DNA of 64,000 nucleotides. Source: Tectiglobus sp965247245. GTDB lineage: Bacteria > Pseudomonadota > Alphaproteobacteria > Rhizobiales > Hyphomicrobiaceae. The notes under the pieces are model-generated. The model was not told the DNA's origin and searched no databases. It was given only the letters and a program-made list of their open reading frames with translations. The first letter of the stretch is position 1. Each line of letters begins with the position of its first letter. A program made the translations under genes and the position numbers. Where the stretch lies: contig CBDFGV010000003.1 in the NCBI GenBank assembly GCA_965247245.1, forward strand, positions 3,782,001 to 3,846,000, written 5' to 3'. This document shows positions 8,867-18,914 of the stretch, one piece after another.

Positions 8867-9051
8867 GGACTGAGTGTGATCTTTGTAGCCTATTTGCCAC
8901 GGATATTAAGTCGAATAGGATAATCCCTCGTTAATGAATTGGTTGACGAATAGTTAAGGCGCGGGTCACGCGGACAGAAATCGACATCGGCGGCTGAAAA
9001 TCAGGCTACAGCGGCCTTACAAATCGAAAAAAGTCGAGGAGGTTGGCGACG

Positions 9052-10185
9052 ATGGAGCAACAATCAGTTGGACCGTTGAGCGGAATTCGAGTCGTCGAAA
9101 TGGCAGGAATCGGCCCCTGCCCGCTGGCCGGGCAGATTCTCGGCGACCTCGGCGCCGACGTCATCATCATTGACCGTCCCGGTGGCGATCCCAACTGGGC
9201 GATGGACAATGATGTCACCCGTCGCAACAAGAGGTCTGTTGCACTTAACTTGAAGTCGGAGCACGGCAAGGCCGCTGCCCTCAAGCTGATCGAGACCGCG
9301 GATGTCCTGATAGAGGGCTTTCGCCCGGGCGTTATGGAGCGGCTGGGTCTCGGCCCGGAGGTTTGCTCAGTAAACAACCAAAAACTGGTCTATGGCCGGA
9401 TGACCGGGTGGGGACAGACGGGACCCTTGGCTTCGGTGGCAGGTCACGACATCAATTACATCGCGCTGACCGGGGCTCTCCATGCCATGGGTGACCGCGA
9501 TCGCCCACCAACCCCACCCCTCAATCTGATCGGAGACTATGGCGGCGGCGCGATGTTTCTCATAACGGGCGTGTTGGCGGCCCTCCTAGAGGCGAAGAAT
9601 TCAGGGCGAGGTCAGGTGATTGACACCGCAATGACGGAGGGGACCTCAATTCTGGCCGGAATCTTCTCAACATACCGAGCGAACAAGTTTTGGAACGACG
9701 AAAGGTCGTCCAATTTTGTTGATGGCGGCGCACATCTATACGGCGCCTATACAACCAAAGATGGTAAATTCGTCACGATCGGGTCGTTGGAACCCCAGTT
9801 TTATGCTGAACTCCTAGAAAAACTGGAATTGCCACCCGAATTAGCCGAAACGCGGCTTGATCAAACCACTTGGCCCGGCATGAGAACGCGGCTCGAAGAG
9901 GTGTTCCGCAGTAAGACTCGGGACGAGTGGGTCGAAATTCTGGAAGGAACGGACGTCTGCTTCGCACCAGCGCTGACCTTTGCCGAGGCTCCCGAACACC
10001 CGCAAAACGTAGCTCGCGAGGCCTATGTCGATGTCGAGGGGGTAGTACAACCCTCACCAGCCCCGAGATTCAGTCGTACGCCCGGAGCTGTCCGCCATGG
10101 CGCCAGACCTGTCGGCCACGACACGGCCACGGTACTGGGCGAAATTGGCTTCTCGGAAGAGGAGATTGGGCAGGCAACTCAGTGA
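9052..10185 (+). CDS. Alpha-methylacyl-CoA racemase/CoA-transferase family III
   Basis: 377 aa from ATG 9052, 9 bases after GAGGAGG; a TTG at 9043 is too close to that site. The N-terminus LSGIRVVEMAGIGPCPLAGQ with LGDLGADVIIIDRPGG and RRNKRSVALNLK is typical of AMACR-type members, which epimerise 2-methylacyl-CoA thioesters. The His/Asp pair expected for racemases fits VAGHDINYIALTGALHAMG near 130-150 (AGHD-N-Y). No beta-oxidation genes are next to it. Confidence 0.88.
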   Translation: MEQQSVGPLSGIRVVEMAGIGPCPLAGQILGDLGADVIIIDRPGGDPNWAMDNDVTRRNKRSVALNLKSEHGKAAALKLIETADVLIEGFRPGVMERLGLGPEVCSVNNQKLVYGRMTGWGQTGPLASVAGHDINYIALTGALHAMGDRDRPPTPPLNLIGDYGGGAMFLITGVLAALLEAKNSGRGQVIDTAMTEGTSILAGIFSTYRANKFWNDERSSNFVDGGAHLYGAYTTKDGKFVTIGSLEPQFYAELLEKLELPPELAETRLDQTTWPGMRTRLEEVFRSKTRDEWVEILEGTDVCFAPALTFAEAPEHPQNVAREAYVDVEGVVQPSPAPRFSRTPGAVRHGARPVGHDTATVLGEIGFSEEEIGQATQ

Positions 10186-10265
10186 TTTGTTATATCGGTT
10201 TGTGGGAAAGTCTATTGAACAACGACAGTTCACGCAGATCGTGCTACATCGCACACGGTTGAGTT

Positions 10266-12275
10266 TTGGGGCTGGTTCGTATTTTGGACCCTGACAAGAA
10301 AAATAATCTGCGTGACCGTTTGCGCGCGTTTGTCGTCAGGTTCGGCACTTGGCTGGTTGGCTTGCCGCGCTTCCACAAGCGCGCCGTCCTCGTCGCGATG
10401 GACTTCCTGATACTCGCGTTTGCTATGTGGCTGGCGATGTCATTTCGTCTGGCCGAGCTATATGTTCCTCCTGACCTGACAATTCTGCTGATGCTGATCG
10501 CAGCACCATGCATTGGGGTGGCAACCTTCGCCTGGTTTGGCCTCTACCGTCTGGTAACACGCTACATCGGCCACAAGGGCACGACGGCAATTGCGGTCTG
10601 TGTGACCCTGTCTGTCCTCATTTGGGCGTTGGCGATTGTACTTTCGGGCGTGACGGGCGTACCGCGCTCGGTTCTCGTTCTCTATGGCATTTTCGGCGCG
10701 GGCATGATCTACGCAACCCGCCAGATGGCGGCTCTGTTGCTACGCGGTGCCGGGATACCAATACCCGTTCCGAAGCAGGAGCGGCCGGCTGTTGTGATTT
10801 ACGGCGCTGGGCGAACCGGGGTGCAGTTGCTCGAGGCTCTCAAGCAGACTGGTGAAGCGAGACCCGTTGGCTTCCTCGAAGATTCAAGCAACCTCTGGGG
10901 CCAATACGTTAGCGGCCAAAAAATCTACCGCCCGGAAAAGCTTGCAAAGTTGATCGAGCGCGAACGTGTTCAAGAAGTCATTCTGGCAATGCCGGAGGCC
11001 CAGCGCAGAGAGCGTAAGGCTATTCTGAACTGGCTGCAGTCCTTTCCGGTCCGCGTCAAACTGCTGCCGGCGATCGAGGACTTCGCAGCGGGCCGGGTCA
11101 CTGTGAGCGATCTGCGGGCAGTGGACGTTGATGACCTGTTGGGGCGTGATCCGGTGCCGCCCGATACGAGCCTTCTGACGGTCAACATCACCGGCAAGTC
11201 GGTCATGGTAACCGGGGCAGGCGGTTCTATCGGATCCGAGCTCGTTCGGCAGGTCCTACGTCAGAAGCCCGATCAGCTTGTGTTATTCGAGCAATCTGAA
11301 GCGGCACTCTACGAGATCGAAAGCGAGATACGCGAGAACCTCAGCGACGACGAACACTCCAAGGTCCATGCTGTCTTGGGCTCGGTCCTTGATGAGCGTC
11401 GGGTCCTCGAGATTTTAAGGCGCCACCAGGTCGAGACGATCTATCATGCGGCAGCCTACAAGCATGTTCCGATTGTTGAAGACAATCCTATGATGGGGCT
11501 GACCAACAACTCCTTCGGTACCAGATCGATGGCTGCCATGGCGAGGCGCGCTGGCGTTGAGCGCATGGTTCTGATTTCGACAGACAAAGCCGTTCGCCCA
11601 ACCAATATTATGGGAGCATCGAAGCGTTTGGCCGAGTTGGTGCTTCAGGCCGAGGCCTCTGATTCAAGCTCGCCGACCGTGTTCACCATGGTGCGGTTCG
11701 GTAACGTGCTCGACAGTTCCGGCTCCGTCGTACGGAAATTTCGCCGTCAGATTGAGGCCGGTGGTCCTGTCACTGTTACCCATCCAAAAATCATCCGCTA
11801 CTTCATGTCCATCCCTGAAGCCGCAGAGCTGGTCCTCCAGGCCGGTGCGATGGCGCAAGGTGGAGAAGTCTTTGTTTTGGAAATGGGTGAGCCAGTGCGC
11901 ATCGCCGATTTGGCGCGCTCAATGGTTCGTCTAATGGGCCGCGATGTACGTGACGCGAACAACCCAGAAGGCGACGTCGAGATTGAATTTGTGGGCTTGC
12001 GGCCGGGTGAAAAGCTGTTCGAGGAGCTCCAGCTAGGTGAGGACACCACCGCTACTCAGCACCCTCGTATTATGCGCCAGGATGAACCGTTCATTGAGCG
12101 GGATGAGCTGGCCAAAGAACTGTTGGCGCTGAAGACAGCGATGGATGCGTACGACACCCAAGAGGTGCGCCGCATTCTTTGCGATCTTGTCGAAGGCTAT
12201 CAGCCGCGCGAAGAGACGTTCAAGGACGCCGCCGCTGATGTCGATTGGTTGGATGGTCCTCACACGATCCATTGA
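10266..12275 (+). CDS. Membrane nucleotide-sugar 4,6-dehydratase (WbpM/FlaA1/CapD type)
   Basis: 669 aa, two-domain. Four membrane helices (about 40-165) lead into a Rossmann domain VVIYGAGRTGVQLLEAL near 177, then the SDR dehydratase domain starting VMVTGAGGSIGSELV near 316. The catalytic region reads STDKAVRPTNIMGASKR, where the usual SDR Tyr is Met, as in WbpM-class inverting dehydratases. GLRPGEKLFEEL near the C-terminus is also diagnostic. It makes UDP-4-keto-6-deoxy-HexNAc-type intermediates for surface glycans and heads the polysaccharide cluster. Start uncertain: TTG 10266 is the longest, TTG 10284 also possible. Confidence 0.92.
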   Translation: MGLVRILDPDKKNNLRDRLRAFVVRFGTWLVGLPRFHKRAVLVAMDFLILAFAMWLAMSFRLAELYVPPDLTILLMLIAAPCIGVATFAWFGLYRLVTRYIGHKGTTAIAVCVTLSVLIWALAIVLSGVTGVPRSVLVLYGIFGAGMIYATRQMAALLLRGAGIPIPVPKQERPAVVIYGAGRTGVQLLEALKQTGEARPVGFLEDSSNLWGQYVSGQKIYRPEKLAKLIERERVQEVILAMPEAQRRERKAILNWLQSFPVRVKLLPAIEDFAAGRVTVSDLRAVDVDDLLGRDPVPPDTSLLTVNITGKSVMVTGAGGSIGSELVRQVLRQKPDQLVLFEQSEAALYEIESEIRENLSDDEHSKVHAVLGSVLDERRVLEILRRHQVETIYHAAAYKHVPIVEDNPMMGLTNNSFGTRSMAAMARRAGVERMVLISTDKAVRPTNIMGASKRLAELVLQAEASDSSSPTVFTMVRFGNVLDSSGSVVRKFRRQIEAGGPVTVTHPKIIRYFMSIPEAAELVLQAGAMAQGGEVFVLEMGEPVRIADLARSMVRLMGRDVRDANNPEGDVEIEFVGLRPGEKLFEELQLGEDTTATQHPRIMRQDEPFIERDELAKELLALKTAMDAYDTQEVRRILCDLVEGYQPREETFKDAAADVDWLDGPHTIH

Positions 12276-12373
12276 GCTCGGCAGTTTAACCTGGCAACGC
12301 CTGACTTTCGCTCATTCAAGGCGATGACTCTGTTCGGATTCCAGCGACCGCATGAACTTTTGGATTTGCCGGC

Positions 12374-12961
12374 ATGACAATGCTCGACCTTAATGACTTG
12401 GCGTCTTTCTCATCTTTGCTGATAGTCGATCTGGAAGCCACATGTTCCAGCGATAACGCCATCCCACCGGCGAAAATGGAGACAATCGAAATCGGCGCCG
12501 TCGTCGTGGACGCCAAGCGGTTCCACGTCATCACTGAGTATCAGTCCTTTATTCGACCTGTCAGAAACCCGGTTTTGACGGAGTTTTGCACCGGATTAAC
12601 GGGTATCTCCCAGGACATGGTCGGCGACGCAGCCTCCTTCTTCGACGTATTCGGCGCGTTTGAGGATTGGATCAGCCAGAACGCCGCCGAATCCGCTTTC
12701 TGCTCTTGGGGCGCGTATGACCGGCGGCAGCTGGAGCAGGATTGCGCGATGCACGGCCAGCCCTACACGATGCCGCCGCATGCGAACCTCAAGGAGTTGT
12801 TTTCAGTCAGGCAGGCTTCCAAGAAGCGCTTCGGCATGGCGAAAGCCCTTGAGCTATGTGGCATCGAGCTTGCCGGGCAACATCACCGCGCGCTCGATGA
12901 TGCAAAAAACATTGCCCAATTGCTGCCGTGGATCGTTGGCGAAAGAACGTTCCGACTATGA
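12374..12961 (+). CDS. DEDDh 3'-5' exonuclease (ERI1/KapD-like)
   Basis: 195 aa. Motif Exo I is LLIVDLEATC, Exo II lies in FCSWGAYDRRQLEQD, and Exo III reads HHRALDDAKNIAQLL with the His-x4-Asp of DEDDh nucleases. Length and spacing match the 'exonuclease domain' proteins related to KapD and ERI1, which trim RNA or DNA 3' ends. It interrupts the glycan cluster without overlapping its neighbours, so a link to polysaccharide synthesis is not implied. ATG 12374 or ATG 12380 may start it. Confidence 0.88.
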   Translation: MTMLDLNDLASFSSLLIVDLEATCSSDNAIPPAKMETIEIGAVVVDAKRFHVITEYQSFIRPVRNPVLTEFCTGLTGISQDMVGDAASFFDVFGAFEDWISQNAAESAFCSWGAYDRRQLEQDCAMHGQPYTMPPHANLKELFSVRQASKKRFGMAKALELCGIELAGQHHRALDDAKNIAQLLPWIVGERTFRL

Positions 12962-13124
12962 GCCGGCATCTGGTTCCCTAAGTGTGAAGTGCCAGGTCCG
13001 CTAATGCTGCCCTCGGTTCCGGAGCCGGGCTGATCCTGCGACCATAGTTCCGGAAGACGTCGGGCCGCCCGCTATGCAAGTTTAGCGCGCTATTTGAGAT
13101 GTCTTCTTCGATGAGTGGGCTGCC

Positions 13125-14147
13125 GTGCTAGCCAGCGGATTGAACGTCCTAAGCGGGTTTGGGCTGTTGCTGGCCTCCGCAATAATTTCGGCACTGATTA
13201 TCGCAGCACTGATGCCGGTGCTGCGGCGCTACGCATTGGCGCGCCCCAATGCCCGCTCGAGCCACACGCAACCAACCCCGCAGGGGGCTGGCATAGCCAT
13301 CATTGCAATACCCGTTGCGGTCTTGTTGCTCGGCTACTTGCTCGGTCAGCAGGAACAGTGGCAGCTGTTGTTGGCTGTTGCGCTGGTGCTGCTGGCTATC
13401 ACCGGCGCCATCGATGATATCTACCCGTTGCCTGTCATTCTACGTCTGTTCATTCAAGTGGTCGCAGCTTACCTGGTCGTAATCGCAAGGCCCGAACAAG
13501 ATCAGATATTCTCCGTGTTACCGCAGTGGCTCGAGACGGTCGGTCTGGTGATTGGTCTGGTTTGGTTTATCAACCTGACCAATTTCATGGATGGCATTGA
13601 TGGCATCACCGTCGTTCAGAAGATCTGTGTCTCTGTCGGTGTCGTGCTTTTGTTTGCCAACTTGGCAACACCCATCGGTAGCTACGTGAGCCCTGTTGCG
13701 CTCGCTCTTGTCGGCGCTTTGATCGGCTTCATTCCGTTCAATAAGCACGTCGCATCAGCCTTCATGGGAGATGTGGGCAGCTTGCCCATCGGCGCTTTGA
13801 CCGGTTGGATGTTGATTGTCGTTGCGGCCGAAGGGTTCATTGCGGCAGCGCTCTTGTTGCCATTGTATTACCTGGCCGACGCAACCATCACGCTTTACCG
13901 CCGTTGGAAACGCGGTGAGAAACTCCATGAAGCCCATCGTTCACACTTTTACCAGCTTGCCGTTCAGCGCGGCTTTCGGGTGCCGGAAGTCACCAATCGG
14001 ATCCTCGGCTTGAACATCACGCTTGGTTTGCTGGCTTTGCTCAGCGCTGAGATGGCGAGCCCCACCGTCGACATCGCAGCCGTGTGTGCTGGCGCGATTC
14101 TCACTGCAGCTCTGATGCGCCACTTCGATCGTGGCCGCAATGTCTGA
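13125..14147 (+). CDS. WecA/TagO-like undecaprenyl-phosphate sugar-1-P transferase
   Basis: 340 aa with about ten membrane segments; GTG start. The polyprenyl-phosphate HexNAc-1-P transferase signature is present in order: NARSSHTQPTPQGAG at about 40-55, the DDIYPLP Asp pair near 102, NFMDGIDGI near 160, FMGDVGSLPIG near 213, and HRSHFYQLAVQRG near 270. It transfers a sugar-1-phosphate from a nucleotide sugar to undecaprenyl phosphate, starting glycan assembly at the inner membrane. It overlaps the next gene by 8 bases. Confidence 0.93.
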   Translation: MLASGLNVLSGFGLLLASAIISALIIAALMPVLRRYALARPNARSSHTQPTPQGAGIAIIAIPVAVLLLGYLLGQQEQWQLLLAVALVLLAITGAIDDIYPLPVILRLFIQVVAAYLVVIARPEQDQIFSVLPQWLETVGLVIGLVWFINLTNFMDGIDGITVVQKICVSVGVVLLFANLATPIGSYVSPVALALVGALIGFIPFNKHVASAFMGDVGSLPIGALTGWMLIVVAAEGFIAAALLLPLYYLADATITLYRRWKRGEKLHEAHRSHFYQLAVQRGFRVPEVTNRILGLNITLGLLALLSAEMASPTVDIAAVCAGAILTAALMRHFDRGRNV

Positions 14148-15579
14148 GCACGAACGGCGGGATTGGTCGCTTGTCGGCTGGGGCGCAGTTGCGATTGCAC
14201 TCGCCTTGGCAGCAGGGACCCTCGTTTATTATGCCGACCGTTTCTCCTGGAAGCTCCCACTGGCCGAAATCCCAGCGGTACCCCTCGCAATAGCAAGCCT
14301 GATAGTTGGTATCGTCTTCGCAAGCCTGGTTTGGATCATTCCATGGTCGATAAGCACGCGCAGCGGCGAGAGGACCAGGCTTCTCTATTTCATTTTGGCG
14401 TTCGGTCTGTTCTTGCGTCTTGCAATGCTTATTTCGACGCCGGCACTGGAAGATGACTTCTATCGCTATCTCTGGGATGGCGGTGTTGTGTCAGCCGGTT
14501 ACAATCCGTACGCCCGGTCGCCGAACGCCGTGTTTAATGTCAATGCACCAGAGCCATTGCAGCAGTTGGCAGCCGAGTCGGGCGCAGTCATCGAGCGGGT
14601 CAATCATCCGCATCTCAAGACCATCTATCCACCCGTCGCGCAGTTCTGGTTTGCGGTCGCACATCAATTCCAGCCGTGGAGCCTGATGGCGTGGCGGTTG
14701 CTTGGTGTTATTGCGGAGGTCGCAACAGTGGCGCTGATCCTGCTGCTACTACAGGCGTGTGGCCGGTCGCCGCTTTGGAGTGCGCTTTATTGGTGGAACC
14801 CGCTCGTCATAAAGGAACTCATCAACTCGGCGCATATGGAGCTTCTGCTGCTGCCGCTGGTGTTGTTGGCCATCTATCTGGCGGTTCAACATCGCTACGT
14901 CTTGGGGTCAGTGACCCTCGCGTTTGCTGTAGGGACCAAGCTTTGGCCGGTCATGCTGGCACCACTGATGCTCCGCCCGCTCATTCAAAAACCTGCCCGG
15001 CTGCTAACAGCCCTTATGCTGTTTGGCGCCTTGTCATTGGCCTGGATCGCCTGGCCGCTGCTCGGTGGAATAGACGAGACCTCCGGCTTCGTCGCGTTCG
15101 CAAAGCATTGGCAGACGAACAGCGCGTTGTTTCAAAACGCCAACGGTCTCGCAGCGTGGTTCCTTTCAGGCTTTGGTTTGGACAAGGAAACCATCGGCTC
15201 GTTTGTGCGCTTGTCCTTTGCAGCCGTCGTCGGACTACTGGCCGTCGCGCTGTCACGCCCTAGTTATGTCGATCAACATGATGTTATGCAGCGTTTTGCT
15301 ATCGTGATTGTTGCCATGTTTTTGCTGAGCCCGGCGCAGTTTCCCTGGTATGGCACCTGGGTGATCATCCTGCTGCCCTTCTTTCCACTTTACGGTCTTT
15401 TGATTATGACCGTGACCTTGCCGCTGTACTATCTATCCTTCCACTTCTCGGCGCTCGGCAACTATGAACTCTTTAACGCCCGGGTGTTGTGGTGGATTTG
15501 GATACCGATTTGGCTTGGTTTGGCCGTTGATGCCTGGCGCATCTGGCGCCAACCATTAACTTGGCAGGCTGATGCGTAA
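14140..15579 (+). CDS. Membrane GT-C type glycosyltransferase
   Basis: 479 aa from ATG 14140 (GTG 14131 is an alternative); ten or more membrane helices. The first periplasmic loop has PALEDDFYRYLWDGGVVSAG, where the acidic pair and following RY-WDG are typical of polyprenyl-phosphate-dependent GT-C enzymes such as alpha-(1->6)-mannosyltransferases and DUF2029 proteins. HPHLKTIYPPVAQ and WWNPLVIKELINSAHMELL are further conserved-type loops. It probably adds one sugar to a lipid-linked or lipid acceptor outside the inner membrane; the GT2 gene that overlaps its stop codon could supply the polyprenyl-phosphate sugar. Confidence 0.82.
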   Translation: MSEHERRDWSLVGWGAVAIALALAAGTLVYYADRFSWKLPLAEIPAVPLAIASLIVGIVFASLVWIIPWSISTRSGERTRLLYFILAFGLFLRLAMLISTPALEDDFYRYLWDGGVVSAGYNPYARSPNAVFNVNAPEPLQQLAAESGAVIERVNHPHLKTIYPPVAQFWFAVAHQFQPWSLMAWRLLGVIAEVATVALILLLLQACGRSPLWSALYWWNPLVIKELINSAHMELLLLPLVLLAIYLAVQHRYVLGSVTLAFAVGTKLWPVMLAPLMLRPLIQKPARLLTALMLFGALSLAWIAWPLLGGIDETSGFVAFAKHWQTNSALFQNANGLAAWFLSGFGLDKETIGSFVRLSFAAVVGLLAVALSRPSYVDQHDVMQRFAIVIVAMFLLSPAQFPWYGTWVIILLPFFPLYGLLIMTVTLPLYYLSFHFSALGNYELFNARVLWWIWIPIWLGLAVDAWRIWRQPLTWQADA

Positions 15580-16312
15580 CGGGTGCAGTATCGCTGTGGT
15601 GATCCCGGCTCTCAATGAAGAGCGTGCGATCGCACAGGTGATCAAAGAAATCCCTTCATGGGCAGATCGCATTATCGTCGCCGACAACGGCTCGACGGAT
15701 GGGACGTCCGCTGCCGCAAAGCAAGCCGGCGCAACGGTCGTCTATCAGCCGGAGCGCGGCTACGGTGCTGCCTGCCTCGCTGCCATCGCTGAGCTGGGCG
15801 CGACGGACATCGTCGTGTTCGTCGACGGCGACCTGAGCGACTACCCGGAAGACATGGACCAGCTCGTAGATCCGATTGCCGCTGGACGTTGCGACATGGT
15901 GATTGCGTCGCGCGCCATTGGCGAGCGCGAAGCAGGTGCCCTGACACCGCAGCAACTGTTTGGCAACTGGCTCGCCACTCGATTGATGCGCCTCATATGG
16001 GGTGCGAAGTTCACGGACCTCGGCCCATTTCGAGCTATTCGCAATTTGGCCCTAAAGCAAATCGGCATGCGCGACCGTGACTACGGATGGACGGTTGAAA
16101 TGCAGATCCGCGCAATCGAGGAGGGCCTCACGTATATCGAAGTGCCTGCGCGCTATCGTCGGCGCATTGGGGAATCGAAGGTTTCGGGCACGGTGCGTGG
16201 AACAGTTATGGCCGGCTATAAAATATTGAGCCTGATTGGTCGTCACGCGATCCGCCACTGGTTCTCCCGCGGACCGACTGGGGAAAAGCATCGATCAAGC
16301 TCAACCACGTAG
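15572..16312 (+). CDS. GT2 glycosyltransferase, polyprenyl-phosphate sugar synthase type
   Basis: 246 aa soluble GT-A fold protein. It starts AVVIPALNEERAIAQVI, then IIVADNGSTDGT, GYGAACLAAI and VVFVDGDLSDYPEDM, in which DGD is the metal-binding DxD. A DLGPFRAI segment and GWTVEMQIRAIEEGL match dolichol-phosphate mannose/glucose synthase-like GT2 enzymes. Its ATG overlaps the stop of the GT-C gene by 8 bases, so the two are co-translated; a donor-maker plus donor-user pair is the natural reading, inferred from order. Confidence 0.88.
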   Translation: MRNGCSIAVVIPALNEERAIAQVIKEIPSWADRIIVADNGSTDGTSAAAKQAGATVVYQPERGYGAACLAAIAELGATDIVVFVDGDLSDYPEDMDQLVDPIAAGRCDMVIASRAIGEREAGALTPQQLFGNWLATRLMRLIWGAKFTDLGPFRAIRNLALKQIGMRDRDYGWTVEMQIRAIEEGLTYIEVPARYRRRIGESKVSGTVRGTVMAGYKILSLIGRHAIRHWFSRGPTGEKHRSSSTT

Positions 16313-16413
16313 AATATCGTCGGCCCTTTTGAAGCAATCGAAAGCATGTTGCTGCGACTCCTACGGCAATTGATGACATTGACCCTCTCCCCCGCCTCGC
16401 CTATGTCAGCGGC

Positions 16414-16923
16414 ATGGCTAAACTCGATATCATAACACTCCCCGACCCGATGCTCAGGCAAGAGTCTGAGCCGGTGGAGCGCGTGGACGATGAACTCCGC
16501 CAGCTGTTTGATGACATGCTGGAGACAATGTATGACGCGCCCGGTATCGGCCTGGCCGGAATCCAAGTTGCGGTGCCGAAGCGTGTACTGGTGCTTGATG
16601 TCGGTGACGAAGAGACTGAGGAAAAGAATCCGATATGCATGGCCAACCCTGAGATCGTAACGAAGGGTGACGCTACGCGTGTCTATGAAGAAGGTTGCCT
16701 CTCGATTCCGGATGTCAGGGTCGAGATTGAGCGCCCATCAGAAGTCACTGTGCGCTACATTGATCGTGATGGACAGCAACAGGAGCTGCAAGCCGAGGGC
16801 CTTCTCGCAACAGCTGTGCAACACGAGATCGATCATTTGGACGGCCGATTGATTGTTGACTTCATGTCGAGGTTGCGCCGCGAGATGGTTATCCGAAAGT
16901 TCAAAAAACTGGCGCGCGCTTAA
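16414..16923 (+). CDS. def: Peptide deformylase
   Basis: 169 aa, standard length. It removes the formyl group from nascent N-formylmethionine. The three family motifs are intact: GIGLAGIQ (44-51), EGCLS (93-97, metal ligand Cys95) and HEIDH (137-141, metal ligands His137 and His141, general acid Glu138). It is followed after 70 bases by fmt, the enzyme that makes the formyl group. Confidence 0.97.
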   Translation: MAKLDIITLPDPMLRQESEPVERVDDELRQLFDDMLETMYDAPGIGLAGIQVAVPKRVLVLDVGDEETEEKNPICMANPEIVTKGDATRVYEEGCLSIPDVRVEIERPSEVTVRYIDRDGQQQELQAEGLLATAVQHEIDHLDGRLIVDFMSRLRREMVIRKFKKLARA

Positions 16924-16993
16924 GCGGCTCTGTCGCCTTTGATCGGCGCACAGCAGAGGCAGGCCCAGCAATCAAGGTAGGGAACCCTGAGAG

Positions 16994-17935
16994 ATGCTTC
17001 GTGTTGTCTTCATGGGGACGCCGGATTTCTCCGTCCCAACACTGTCAGAGATCATGGGAGCCGGCCATGATGTTGTGGCGGTCTATTCCCAACCGCCGCG
17101 CCGCGCGGGTCGCGGTATGGAGCTCAAGAAGTCGCCGGTCCACCAGTACGCCGAGGCAACCGGTATCCCTGTTCTGACACCAACGTCCCTGCGTGATCCG
17201 CAGGTGCAGGCCGACTTCCAATCCCACGAAGCTGACGTCGCGGTGGTGATCGCCTACGGTTTGATCCTGCCGACCGAAGTCTTGAACGCGCCCCGCAATG
17301 GTTGCCTCAATCTGCACGCTTCGAAGCTGCCACGCTGGCGCGGCGCCGCTCCCATCCAGCGTGCGATTATGGCCGGCGATGCCGAGACCGCGGTTATGGT
17401 CATGCAGATGGAGGAAGGATTAGACACCGGTCCGATCTGTCTGGGTGAAGTCGTTCCGATTGGGCCCAACGTCACCGCTGGAGAACTGCACGACGTACTG
17501 GCGCACAACGGCGCAAGCCTGATGGTCCGCGCTCTCGCCGCCCTCGAACGGGACTCATTGGGGCATACGCCACAACCCGACCAAGGCGTGACTTACGCGG
17601 ACAAAATCGCCAAGGCTGAGGCTCGCATCGACTTCTCTTGGCCCGCCGAGAAGGTCCACAATCACATTCGCGGCTTGTCGCCATTTCCAGGCGCATGGTT
17701 TGCCGTATCAAAGGATGGCAAAGAGGAGCGCGTAAAGGTTCTGCGCTCCGAAGTGATCGACAGTGCCGGCCCATCTGATGCCGCTCCCGGGGAAGTATTG
17801 GACGATCAGCTTGCAATCGCCTGCGGTGGCGGCAGCATCCGGCTTCTCGAACTCCAGCGCGCCGGCAAGCGCGCTATGCAGACGGAAGAGTTCCAGCGCG
17901 GATTTGAGTTACGCGCCGGGCAGTCCCTAGTTTGA
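16994..17935 (+). CDS. fmt: Methionyl-tRNA formyltransferase
   Basis: 313 aa. The N-terminal hydrolase domain carries the catalytic triad region NLHASKLPRWRGAAPIQ (Asn106, His108) and Asp144 in EGLDTG; the C-terminal OB-like domain follows FSWPAEKVHNHIRGLSPFPG. It uses 10-formyltetrahydrofolate to formylate initiator Met-tRNA. Co-directional with def. Its last 9 bases overlap the 3' end of the LysR gene on the other strand. Confidence 0.97.
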   Translation: MLRVVFMGTPDFSVPTLSEIMGAGHDVVAVYSQPPRRAGRGMELKKSPVHQYAEATGIPVLTPTSLRDPQVQADFQSHEADVAVVIAYGLILPTEVLNAPRNGCLNLHASKLPRWRGAAPIQRAIMAGDAETAVMVMQMEEGLDTGPICLGEVVPIGPNVTAGELHDVLAHNGASLMVRALAALERDSLGHTPQPDQGVTYADKIAKAEARIDFSWPAEKVHNHIRGLSPFPGAWFAVSKDGKEERVKVLRSEVIDSAGPSDAAPGEVLDDQLAIACGGGSIRLLELQRAGKRAMQTEEFQRGFELRAGQSLV

Positions 17936-18811
17936 TGTCCCGGCCCTTTGTGCCTCCGACAAGATCCAATCACGAAACGCGCAAAACGTCGGATTATCAG
18001 CTCGCTCCGGGCGATAGACGAGGTGCCATTGCTTGCCGTTTGAAACTGCCTGCTTGAACGGCGCAACGAGCCGGCCGGCGGCGACATCATCATCGATGTA
18101 GGGTCGAATGCCGAGCGCAACACCAACACCGTCAGCAGCAGCCTGTAGGGCCTGGCCGTAGTACTCAAACTCCGGCCCTCTTGCTTCCAGCCCATCGAGT
18201 CCAACAGCGTTGAGCCAGTCGGCCCAGTCGCGCGGTGCGTGATGCACCCGCAGAAGAGATTGGCCCTGCAAGTCCCCCAGCCGGCGCAACCGCTTGGCGA
18301 GGCGCGGCGTGCAAACGGGGGTGAGATCAGCCGACACCATGGCGTGGGACAGAAACCCGGGAAAATCTCCCGATCCTTGCTCAATGCCGCAAGACCAGTC
18401 CTCACGAAACGGCCCGGCCGCACCACCTGTTGCGAACCGCAATTCCACGTCCGGCGCAATCTTCTGGAAACTCGGCAAGCGCGGTATCAGCCAGCGTGTC
18501 GCAAACGTCGGGCCGACACCAATGGTCAAGACACCGGCACTGGCCATCGACTGCACCTGCACTGTCAGATTGGCGATCGAGTCGAGCAGCGGTGTGAGAC
18601 CGCTCTGATAAGCCGCTCCAGCTGATGTCGCGATGAGCTTGTTGGGTTGGCGTTCGAACAACTCAACGCCGAGCCTCTCTTCCAGCAGCCGAACCATACG
18701 GCTGATGGCAGCCGGCGTAACGTTCAGCTCCTCGGCGGCGGCCTTGAAACTGCCAAGTCGGGCCGCGGCCTCAAATGCTCGTATGCCGTTCAGAAAAGGA
18801 AGGCTGCGCAT
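17927..18811 (-). CDS. LysR regulator, GcvA type
   Basis: 294 aa from ATG 18811; the frame is open upstream, but MRSLPFLNGIRAFEAAARLG is the standard GcvA-family start. Helix-turn-helix: GSFKAAAEELNVTPAAISRM. The effector domain reads VGPTFATRWLIPRLPSFQK and WADWLNAVG, both typical of this family. It is transcribed away from the TSUP exporter gene across 103 bases, so that exporter is its most likely target; several members act both as activator and repressor of the neighbouring gene. Confidence 0.92.
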   Translation of the reverse strand: MRSLPFLNGIRAFEAAARLGSFKAAAEELNVTPAAISRMVRLLEERLGVELFERQPNKLIATSAGAAYQSGLTPLLDSIANLTVQVQSMASAGVLTIGVGPTFATRWLIPRLPSFQKIAPDVELRFATGGAAGPFREDWSCGIEQGSGDFPGFLSHAMVSADLTPVCTPRLAKRLRRLGDLQGQSLLRVHHAPRDWADWLNAVGLDGLEARGPEFEYYGQALQAAADGVGVALGIRPYIDDDVAAGRLVAPFKQAVSNGKQWHLVYRPERADNPTFCAFRDWILSEAQRAGTSN

Positions 18812-18914
18812 AGACTGTCCTGTCTTAGCATAACAAAAAGTAATGCTCACGCTGAAATAACTCAGTTTGCGAGAAGCGTCCAGATCAGTCAGTTGTCGGT
18901 CAAGGAGACTGCTG